From Diogma glabrata (taxonomy: Eukaryota > Arthropoda > Insecta > Diptera > Cylindrotomidae): a stretch of DNA of 64,000 bases. Numbering within the stretch: position 1 is the first letter of the stretch; each line of letters begins with the position of its first letter. The DNA lies in assembly GCA_963693315.1 (NCBI GenBank), contig OY856187.1:426677748-426741747 (forward strand), in the 5' to 3' direction. Position numbers and translations under genes: made by a program. A model generated the notes under the pieces. That model saw only the letters and a list, made by a program, of their open reading frames with translations. It made no database searches and was not told the origin of the DNA. This document shows positions 55,831 to 64,000 of the stretch, in pieces.

Positions 55831-57832
55831 ATCAAACAAATGCTTATTTTTTAACTGATCGATATGTTAGGTAAACGTTTTGTTAGTTATTAAATTTTTT
55901 CAATTTATTTTTATTCTGGTTCTATAAAACTATTTTTTGTATAATGCAATTAAATCATATTTATATAATCTTACAGCGTTAAAATAGGCCGCAAAGTAGG
56001 CTTGGAATGTCAGTATACCTTATCCAGAAACTGAGTTAGTTTTTAACTTTGCGGAAAGTTCTTGGCGCGACCCTAAGGTCACACCACCATCCCACTAGTT
56101 TATATTTTTTTTGTTTAATTAATCAGATAAACGGTCGATTAATCGATTAATCAAACCATAGCACGTTAACTACCTAGCAAACAAAAAGAATAAAAAACTT
56201 ATATCGTAGTTATGATTAAAACTATGTTTTTAAAAGTTTCGTGGTTATGAATTGTATAAAAACAACCAATGCTATCTAACTAAATCCATCTACACAACAC
56301 TGTCGCAACAGTGTTTTATTAACAATGATAAAAAATAAAACTACATATAGTACCTTTTCACAACCCTATATATAATTTAAATCTATTTAACTTTAGCATT
56401 CTATAATACGCATCCAAATGTATTAGTAATAATAACCTATGAAATCATAATCAAACAACACCAAGAAACCATCTGAACTCTGATACTCCTCTACTCATAC
56501 AAGTAATAACGTTTCCTGATTCAATTTTTTTGTAAATAAATATTAACGCCTCTTTGAATATTTCCATTTTTGTAGGAGGAGTCAACCAAAACAACATGAT
56601 TTTCTATTTTATCATTTGATGTGATTTCTTTTCTTGGTTTACTTTTTATTCCTTTACATATCATCTTTGTTACTATAGTCGTGTTTGATTTGACTGCGGA
56701 GCAACTGATACAACTGAAAAATTAAATGCAATTGTTGTTGTTTTTTCAGTTGTTTTATAGTGTAGAATAAAACTTGTAAGTGCATATAGTATTTTGTAGA
56801 ATGAAACTTGTAAGTTTAGGCAAAAGTTTAAATTTAATGTTATTTGATGCATAATAAATGATACGTATTCAGAAAAACAAATCGTTACAAAAAAATTAAA
56901 TTAACATAATTATGTATTAGGATTCTTTGAAAATTTTCAGAGTTTTGCACCGAATAAGGGTATTTAAAAGTTTGTTTAAAGTGGGAATAAAACTGAAATA
57001 AATGTTTTTCTATGATAGCAGATGAAAAGTCTATTTTCAAGCAGGTTAAATCCCCTGTGAAAATGGGTTTTTTTTCCACCAGTGTTACAAGAATAACAAA
57101 TTGTAGTTGCTATGGTATTTTATTTTTATATAATTTTACAAAGTTTTTAAAAAAAGCAACCATTAAAAAATAGAATAAGAATTTTGAATGTTATTTTGTT
57201 GAGTCGTATTCTTATGTTAGTGTTAAGATGTTGAAAGTATATCAAAATCTTCGTGGGATCTCTTTTATTCTCAATAAAAACCTGTTTTAATCAGTAATGC
57301 ACAGAATATGTTTCATATTAAGCACGGGTGTTAAAATATAAATTTTTCAATATATTTGATTCACATTTAGTAATTAATTAATTTCATAAAAAATACATGT
57401 GAAAAGAGTCTCAAAAATTCACACGCGCATTAGTCCGATTCAGAGTACTCAAAAAAAATCCAGTAATTGTTTTTTTCCCTCGTCAATACTAACAATATAT
57501 CAAAATTTCAGATTTCTTAAAAATAGTCGATTTTTTTCGATGTACGTTTTCAAAAAAATAGTCCAATAATAATAATTTCAATAATTTTTGTTTACGAAAA
57601 ACCTGCTAAGTTCTATATTAAAAATTGAATTTGATTAGAAAAATCTGTTAAGTCACAAAAGTGGTCATAAAAAAATAAATACTGAATTAAATAACCTTTC
57701 TTTTATTTTATATTGTAAGGAATACAAACAAATGTTCAGAAATGTAAAATCTTTTTAAAAAAATACATTCAATTTTTTTAAAAAATGTTTTTTGTCTCTC
57801 CTGATAATTTACTTTGTTGGCTGTTAGCAGGT
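55831..57832. other. 2 kb without recognised features
   Basis: AT-rich. Only short frames (for example 56885-57079) without motifs. A small ATTAATCGATTAAT palindrome lies near 56134. Confidence 0.4.
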
Positions 57833-58156
57833 TTACACTTTAAGCCGACGATATTTTTCAAATATTTTAGCCAAAACCGACAGAATTGCAATTGGTCTAT
57901 AATTATGCGGGTCAATCTTACTACCTTTCTTCGATATAGGTTGAACACTAGCCAGTTTCCAAGAATCGGGAAATATGCCGGTTTTGTAAGATAGATAAGA
58001 TAGATAAGATAAATAGAATATTTTTGTTAGAATTGGAGCGAGCTGCCTAGCAAAGTTCTTAAGAATGAGGGGTGGAATACCATCGGGGCCAGCAGATTTG
58101 TTGATTGATTGAAAAAAGCATTTTTTGTACAATATTACGAAAAATGCTTCTTTCAA
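57833..58156 (-). pseudogene. LINE RT N-terminal fragment
   Basis: The 107-codon frame covers the first RT blocks: SINKSAGPDGIPPLILKNFA, DSWKLASVQPISKKGSKIDP and HNYRPIAILSVLAKIFEK. A short expansion of GATAA-type repeats (57990-58015) inserts SYLSYLSY between the blocks. The left edge is cut after FEK. The right edge forms a head-to-head junction with an inverted copy of the same block at 58140-58187. Confidence 0.82.
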
Positions 58157-58187
58157 TCAATATCAACAAATCCGCTGGCCCCGATGG
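58080..58187. repeat. Head-to-head LINE palindrome
   Basis: Arms 58080-58125 and 58140-58187 are inverted copies of the INKSAGPDG-coding block, with a few differences, separated by ~15 nt. Confidence 0.85.
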
Positions 58188-58930
58188 TTCGATAACTGTA
58201 CCGGAAGTGTCTCGAAAAAATCATTCAGTGTGTCAAAAACAGTAAATTTTCATATATTTAGCTTAAAAAACGTTCATTTTAAGTAATTACGAGTAGGAAC
58301 ATTGAATTTGGAGAAATCTTGATGGTAGGGATTGGTATGTGAGATCAAAAACTAGATTATTGCATTATAAGTTTGTCAAAAAAATGTTGTCAAGTATGTC
58401 AAAAGAAAGATTTTTATTTATTTTTTTACCCAATTTTTTGGAAAAAAAATAAAATTAATTGTTTGTTTGTTTGAAATGATATTACTTCGGCCTGAAAGAC
58501 CTAAGTATCACATTCATGAGCTCAAAGTGAAATTCTTACCCCGACTTTTTTTGGCATTTCTCGCCGTTTTAGGACCTACTGATTCGAAAAATGCAAAAAA
58601 ATATATGTCTGTCTGTCGGCCGGCCGTCATTGTACGCTGCAGGGAAAACCGCTAGAGGGACTTCAAAAATTATTTTTTTTAAAAATAGGTATACCTAAGA
58701 GACAGGTCCGAAAGGACGCTGTGTTCGATAACTGTACCGAAATTGTGTCAAAAAAATCATTATATGTGTCAAAAATAGCAAACTTTCATATTTTTGGCTT
58801 AAAAAACGTTCATTTTAAGTGATTACGAGTAGGAACATTAAATTTGGAGAAATCTTGATAGTAGGGATTGGTATGTGACTATGTGAGATCAAAAACTAGA
58901 TTATTGCATTATAAGTTTGTCAAAAAAATG
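58188..58930 (+). repeat. Dispersed repeat E, partial copies
   Basis: Starts inside E at TTCGATAACTGTACCGGAAG, restarts with the E head at 58485 (GGCCTGAAAGACCTAAGTAT) and runs to the GCATTATAAGTTTGTCAAAA block. This is two overlapping partial units in tandem. Confidence 0.78.
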
Positions 58931-59322
58931 TTTTTTTTTTTATACTAAGTAAGACATGTTTAGTGTTAATTTAAATAAATTTTAAATTAACGTCTCTAAA
59001 TATCCGAAGATACCATGCCAACTGTGGATTGTGGAAATGGATTATGTTTCCTTAAGAAATTGGTGGACATGGACTTTAAAAAGTTGGGGATTAAAATAAT
59101 CAGGGAAAACCCATAAAGGGCAAGGAATTCCAAAGATAAGAAACACGGTTGAAAAAATCACGTTGAAAGGCGACAGTTCTACATTTTGTTATTTGAACGG
59201 TGAATGGGTGGGCCCTGGCTGATGCTCTGGTTGAACGAGAAAAAATAGCGGGTTTGGGTTTTCCGCATTTTCCGCATGGAGGGATCAGTTTTTATTGTTT
59301 TGAAATTTTTTTTGTTTTTGAT
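58931..59322. other. Unassigned sequence
   Basis: No gene. T-rich start, then moderately balanced sequence leading into repeat D. Confidence 0.35.
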
Positions 59323-59796
59323 CTACGGGTGTGACAACCCCGCACACTCCAGTCCCTGCTATTGGCCTACGAGTTAACGTGAGATATCAAATACCACTGG
59401 CAATAGCAGTGAGATATCACTAGCCAAGGTGACATCTTAGGGGTGGTGGCGGATGAACTGTTTTCAATCAACGGTTGCACCCTCAATCTGAGCTGTGAAA
59501 TAATCCTTGATGATGAGACGCTATTGCGTGTGGGATTTAATCCTCAAAAAAGACAGTGCGTCACAGGATCAAGGAATTTGCAATCGGCTGGATTATTGGC
59601 AATTACATTTTTGTTTTGTTTGAGCAAATTTTTGTAAAAATTTGCTATTTACTTTTTAATTTACTTTTATTTTCTCTATTCTATCATAAAATATTGGCCT
59701 ATGTCATATTTTGTCAGTGATAGGATTTTTTGTTTAGTTATCCATTCTTTAACTAAAAATATAAAAAAACAAAAAAAGAAAGATTTGTGTCCATTG
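59323..59796 (+). repeat. Dispersed repeat D, copy 2
   Basis: The most complete contiguous copy: GATCTACGGGTGTGACAACC at the start, ACTCCAGTCCCTGCTATTGG, GATGATGAGACGCTATTGCG, AATCCTCAAAAAAGACAGTG and a tail ending AAGATTTGTGTCCAT. The last ~250 bp match 63314-63568 almost exactly. Confidence 0.8.
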
Positions 59797-60500
59797 TTAT
59801 GATCGTAGATCATTACAAATACTACCCGTATTTACCATTAATCTAATTAATTAATTTCAATCGATTATATATAATATGTATATATAAAAGTTTTACATTC
59901 GCTGAAATCCTATCGAAATCTGTCTATGCAAATTTATAAACAGGTAAACCTGATTGTTGATGATGAAAAATTCTATCTAACGTTGCATTTCCCGTTTTAT
60001 TTTTAATTCCAAAATTAAAACAGGAAGAAAATTTGATTTTATCACTTTGAACTTTTATTTAATCAAATTTAACTCGAACGTTCAAGTGAAAACATCTTTA
60101 AATTAAAATAATAAATTGTAGTTTAACTTAATGTTGCAAATAGTAATTTGTTAACATAACTTTTGTGATCCGTGAGTTAGTTTTATTATAGTGATATCAT
60201 AGTGCTTTACAACTACGATAAGTAGTCAAATATTTTCTATTGAGAACACGGAAGAGGTATAATTGATTCTGCTTTTAATTGTTTAGTTGTTTAGGTTGTG
60301 TCTTTTGGCCTATATAGTGATCATGTGTACAGATGTAAATTTACCGGTAAAATATATTTGTGGTAATTTTACCGTAAAATTACCGGTAAGATTGGTAAAA
60401 TTGGTAATATTGGTAAAATATAAAACTATTTCAAAACATTTAAACTTAGTTGCAAAATCATTTAATTCAAAATTGATGACTATCACAATCATTTCTAGTT
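59797..60500. other. Unassigned AT-rich sequence
   Basis: Includes a short run of TTACCGGTAA and TTGGTAA-type repeats (60337-60420). No gene is recognised. Confidence 0.4.
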
Positions 60501-61099
60501 TATGAAAAGATAAAATGCAAATCAAATATATTATTATCGAGTGTAAATATCCTCACTCGCAGAGCATTATAGACAGTAAGAACATATGCAACAATGGTAA
60601 ATTCTTTTATGCCCCATCCATACTTGAACCAAGTTCAGTTGTTGTTCTTTTAGCAGGACATCTAGAAAACAGGCTGCCCGCTATTTCCACAGCTGTAAAA
60701 ATGCAACAAATCCTGAACACACTGGCTTCAACTGCTTTTTTCACTGTTATGTAAAATTATGCGTTTTGAAAACGCTGCCACATTCGAGAATGTTTAGGTA
60801 TTATACGAATCGAATAGAAGTAGAAATGCATTTCAATGGCTCAAATGCAAAGAGCAAATTGACAGATAGCCAAGCATTATCAATGAAACTTACTTTATTT
60901 AGACTGTACGCAATGGATCCTAATCAAACTTCTTTTATCGCATGTGGTTAGAAAATGACCCCGGTTCAACGCTTTTCCTGCAATTGAGAATTGTCAACGG
61001 CGTTACACATGTTACTTTTCGCGTACAACACTTGGCACGGCCGACACTGCTATAAATGTATTAATTACGTTTGCAATACGTAACACCAAAATCTAATTC
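60501..61099 (+). other. Sequence upstream of the Helitron remnant
   Basis: Two open frames (60515-60754 and 60766-60951) without certain family. They may belong to the same Helitron but show no decisive motif. Confidence 0.3.
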
Positions 61100-61632
61100 A
61101 AGCGCATTGTTTCTTTATCATTCATGGAAAAATATAAATCGCAAATTTCTGAAGACATTTGCCTTCAAAAACGCAAGGAATATTTAAATATGAACGTGCG
61201 TTTCGTAGCAGAAATTTACAACGAAACATTGATAATGGCTCGTTGCGTTGCAGTTCTGTTGCTGCTGATCGTTCAATGTAAAATTGGAACGTGAACAAAA
61301 TTACTACACGTGTGATCACAACACGGATAATCAGCAAAATGTCAATAACAGGGAAGGAAAAACCTTCTTCATAGCAGCAATTTGATTCCGAAATGACCTA
61401 GATTTAGCTTTTGTCTCAGCAAAAACAGCTGCGTGAATGCTACCAGGTGAAAAATAACTGCTCATTTCAACCCACCGATCGACACCAGTAGACAAAATAA
61501 ATATTTGCCTAAAGTACTCTCCTATGCGGCACCACGTAGAGACGTTAAAATTACCTACATTTATGGGTGTTCAGCTGCAAATCGATCGATCAGCTGAGGT
61601 ATTCTCACAACAATGTGCAGGCAATATTCAAT
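61100..61632 (+). pseudogene. Helitron helicase fragment
   Basis: Pieces in several frames match the central Helitron helicase. KYKSQISEDICLQKRKEYLN and FVAEIYNETLIM (61125-61235) fit the block before the helicase start. A GKTF-containing piece near 61352-61375 fits Walker A. The frame at 61524-61632 gives HVETLKLPTFMG then QLQIDRSAEVFSQQ, the LKL-NMR block. Segments between are deleted, and the right side enters the second N gap. Confidence 0.65.
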
Positions 61633-61832
61633 NNNNNNNNNNNNNNNNNNNNNNNNNNNNNNNNNNNNNNNNNNNNNNNNNNNNNNNNNNNNNNNNNNNN
61701 NNNNNNNNNNNNNNNNNNNNNNNNNNNNNNNNNNNNNNNNNNNNNNNNNNNNNNNNNNNNNNNNNNNNNNNNNNNNNNNNNNNNNNNNNNNNNNNNNNNN
61801 NNNNNNNNNNNNNNNNNNNNNNNNNNNNNNNN
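61633..61832. other. Assembly gap, 200 N
   Basis: Exactly 200 N, placed between the Helitron remnant and repeat D. Confidence 0.95.
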
Positions 61833-61907
61833 GATGATGAGACGCTATTGCTTCATTGAAGAAACGAGCCTTCATATAACTATGTGTGGGCTTTAATCCT
61901 CAAAAAA
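61833..61907 (+). repeat. Dispersed repeat D, copy 4, left part
   Basis: GATGATGAGACGCTATTGC and later CTTTAATCCTCAAAAAA match copy 2. It is cut by a LINE after the 13-bp target at 61895-61907. Confidence 0.8.
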
Positions 61908-63112
61908 TAATTAACAACATGCTGAGTAATCGTGTATTCAAAGTTCATCTAAATAATTCCTGCAGTAGGTCTAAAATGCTTAACAATGGTTTACCACAGG
62001 GTTCCGTCCTGGCGCCATTACTTTTTAATCTGTACATCCATGACATTCCTGACACAACATCAAAGAAATTTGGTTACGCTGATGATTGGACCCTGGCCAC
62101 TCAAAACAAAGACATGGGTGTTTTGGAGGATTTGCTCTCAACTGACCTAGCGATAATGAATGACTATTTTCGAACGTGGAGTTTATTTCCCAATCTAAGT
62201 AAAACCGAGAGCTCCTGCTTCCGCTTAAACAACAAACTGGCAAAACACGAACTATCAGTGTTATTTAACGGCACTGTCATTAAATACAATCAACAGCCAA
62301 AGTACCAGGGCATTACTCTCGATAGAACTCTTTCTTTTAAACTCCACCTAGAAAATACGTCACAAAAACTTAAAACGAGAAACAATATATTGCACAAACT
62401 GGCAGGCTCTACGTGGGGTGCTACTCCAGCTACCCTCCGAACAACTGCTCTAAGTCTGGTTTACTCAGTGGCTGAGTATGGCGCACCAGTCTGATTGAAT
62501 AGCACACATATTCAAAAAGTTGACTGCCAGCTGCATGCTACGATGCGTACTATAAGTGGTACTATCAGATCCACCCCTTTACCTTGGCTCCCTGTGTTAA
62601 GCAATATCGCTCCACCTGCACTCAGACGCTCGCATGCTCTCATGCGTGAACATAAAAAGGTAACCAACAACACCACGTTACCCTTGCACGAATATTACGG
62701 TGACCACACTCGTTGTCGATTGAAGTCAAGAAAGCCGCCACATAAAACTGCCAGCAACCTGCTGGCAACTAATTTTAATATCTTGGATGCCTGGGACACC
62801 TCCTGGCAACATTACAACACAACTGGCCTTTCTATTACTAACCCGACTTCTACCCAACCTGGTTTCGATTTGCCACGTCATACCTGGACTACATTAAACC
62901 GAATAAGAACGAATCATGGACGTTGTGCTGATTCTTTCTACAAGTGGGGCATTGCAGAGTCCCCTGAGTGTGACTGCGGCGCTCCACAACAAACTATAAA
63001 ACACATTGCAACTGTGTGTCCAATTCGACGTTACAATGGCAACATCTCAGACATCCATTTGGCAACTCCCGATGTAGTAGCATGGATAGACTCGCTCGAT
63101 GTAAACATCTAA
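61908..63112 (+). pseudogene. LINE RT palm to C-terminus
   Basis: One frame with a single TGA at 62492-62494, where the following residues suggest a tryptophan codon (TGG) was present. RT blocks are NGLPQGSVLAPLLFNLYIHD and the active site GYADDWTLA, then KYQGITLDRTLSFKLHLEN. The C-terminal region carries LNRIRTNHGRCADSFYKWG and CDCGAPQQTIKHIATVCP, a CCHC-like end seen in Jockey/RTE-type LINEs. The endonuclease and first RT blocks are missing. The first codons of the longer frame (61886-61907) come from repeat D. Confidence 0.88.
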
Positions 63113-63313
63113 TGTTCAAATGTACTGCCCAATGTTCAAATATTTTACTTTTTAATTTACTTAAAAGACACGCAATCAAATCGATTGTAAGTTCATTTAA
63201 TGTGTATCCATGTATTGTTTTAGGTAGATTTCATAGAAGAGTCTACTTATTTTTTAAGTTTAATTTTTTAATGTGTCACAAAAAAAACCATACGCTAAAT
63301 AAAAAAAATAAAT
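61908..63313 (+). mobile_element. 5'-truncated LINE with 13-bp target duplication
   Basis: AATCCTCAAAAAA is present at 61895-61907 and 63314-63326, on either side of the LINE. The element begins inside the RT and ends in an A-rich tail (AAATAAAAAAAATAAAT). Confidence 0.9.
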
Positions 63314-63650
63314 AATCCTCAAAAAAGACAGTGCGTCACAGGATCAAGGAATTTGCAATCGGCTGGATTATTGGCAATTACATTTTTGTTTTGTTTGAGC
63401 AAATTTTTGTAAAAATTTGCTATTTACTTTTTAATTTACTTTTATTTTCTCTATTCTATCATAAAATATTGGCCTATGTCATATTTTGTCAGTGATAGGA
63501 TTTTTTGTTTAGTTATCCATTCTTTAACTAAAAATATAAAAAAACAAAAAAAGAAAGATTTGTGTCCATCAATACCTTTGAACGTATGTTGTTGTGGGAC
63601 CTTGGTCATAAAAGGTTTTTATGTGTTATTGTGATTCCTACTACACAACA
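63314..63650 (+). repeat. Dispersed repeat D, copy 4, right part
   Basis: Continues the repeat after the LINE. The first ~255 bp match 59543-59796. It extends further, to TTTTTATGTGTTATTGTGAT and CACAACACA, the fullest 3' end among the copies. Confidence 0.82.
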
Positions 63651-63670
63651 CATTTTATTAAAAAAAAAAA

Positions 63671-64000
63671 AAGTATTGATTTGATCCCCTCTGAAGAGTA
63701 CTCATTCATAATGTATTTGTAAAATATCGTCAAATCAGCGACATTTTTTCTATGCTGTAACGAATCAAGCTCGTTTGTAAGATTTGAATTGCCGATCAAT
63801 TTAATTGCTTTCCGTTGGACAGTGTCTAGACATTTTAAAGAGGTTGTGTATGCACCACCCCAGATGTGAGAACAGTACTCCATGCAGGGGCGAATAAATG
63901 ATTTATATATTAAAAGAAGCTGTTCGCTATTAAAAAACTTATGACAACGCCCTAGATATCCTAACTTTTGAACCGCGCTCTTAGCAAGATTGAAAATATG
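63671..64000 (-). pseudogene. LINE RT C-terminal fragment (runs off the window)
   Basis: Minus strand. The visible part gives IRPCMEYCSHIWGGAYTTS, VQRKAIKLIGNSNLTNELDS and LQHRKNVADLTIFYKYIMNE. This is the C-terminal end of a Jockey/CR1-like RT, closely related to 55375-55830. It stops at the same point (after GIKSI) against an A12 run at 63660-63671. The N-terminal part lies beyond the window. Confidence 0.8.

Overview
This is an AT-rich arthropod (most likely insect) genomic window made almost entirely of transposable elements, nested and mostly young or broken. I see no recognisable host protein gene, tRNA, rRNA or CRISPR array. The eukaryotic call rests on Penelope-like, Ty3/gypsy, BEL/Pao, LINE, hAT and Helitron sequences and on long (TA)n arrays. 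The insect call rests on the errantivirus-like and BEL envelope remnants; the order cannot be fixed. Two runs of exactly 200 N (1433-1632, 61633-61832) are scaffold gaps.

Layout. 1-1252: a LINE endonuclease remnant and dispersed repeat D, both minus strand. 1633-9123: Penelope-like element PLE1, split by a complete-length Ty3/gypsy element (G1, 2617-8107) with 384-bp LTRs and a CACC target duplication. 9124-14460: three (TA)n arrays holding a DNA transposon with ~529-bp terminal inverted repeats (9377-11646) and a second Penelope-like element, PLE2 (11820-14146), bounded by 379-bp inverted arms. Both PLEs carry hammerhead-ribozyme folds near their 3' ends. 14585-16650: a deleted gypsy element, minus strand. 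16670-24320 and beyond: an errantivirus-like gypsy element with gag, protease, RT, RNase H, integrase and a decayed env. It is broken by a LINE (17222-18764), a 179-bp foldback MITE (22334-22512) and gypsy element G2 (24321-28621). 30479-36956: G3, a gypsy element with 676-bp LTRs and intact gag and pol frames.

37-64 kb: older material. It holds dispersed repeat E (36961-38460, 40515-41000, 44681-46290, 58188-58930), Helitron helicase remnants (42425-42777, about 61100-61632), a BEL/Pao remnant (43927-44680), a ~7.1-kb inverted-repeat structure (46293-53425) containing a ~288-bp tandem array (50690-52420), a hAT transposase fragment (54639-55370), several LINE fragments, and a LINE insertion with a 13-bp target duplication inside repeat D (61908-63313).

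How the parts work together. G1, G2 and G3 each have LTR pairs that look identical by eye, with 4-bp target duplications, so all three insertions look recent. G1 and G3 place pol in the -1 frame after gag at X_XXY_YYZ-type heptamers. G3 is the only apparently autonomous element. G2 has lost protease, RT and most of RNase H but keeps gag and integrase, so it would need help in trans. The two PLEs combine an RT, a GIY-YIG endonuclease and candidate self-cleaving RNA motifs.
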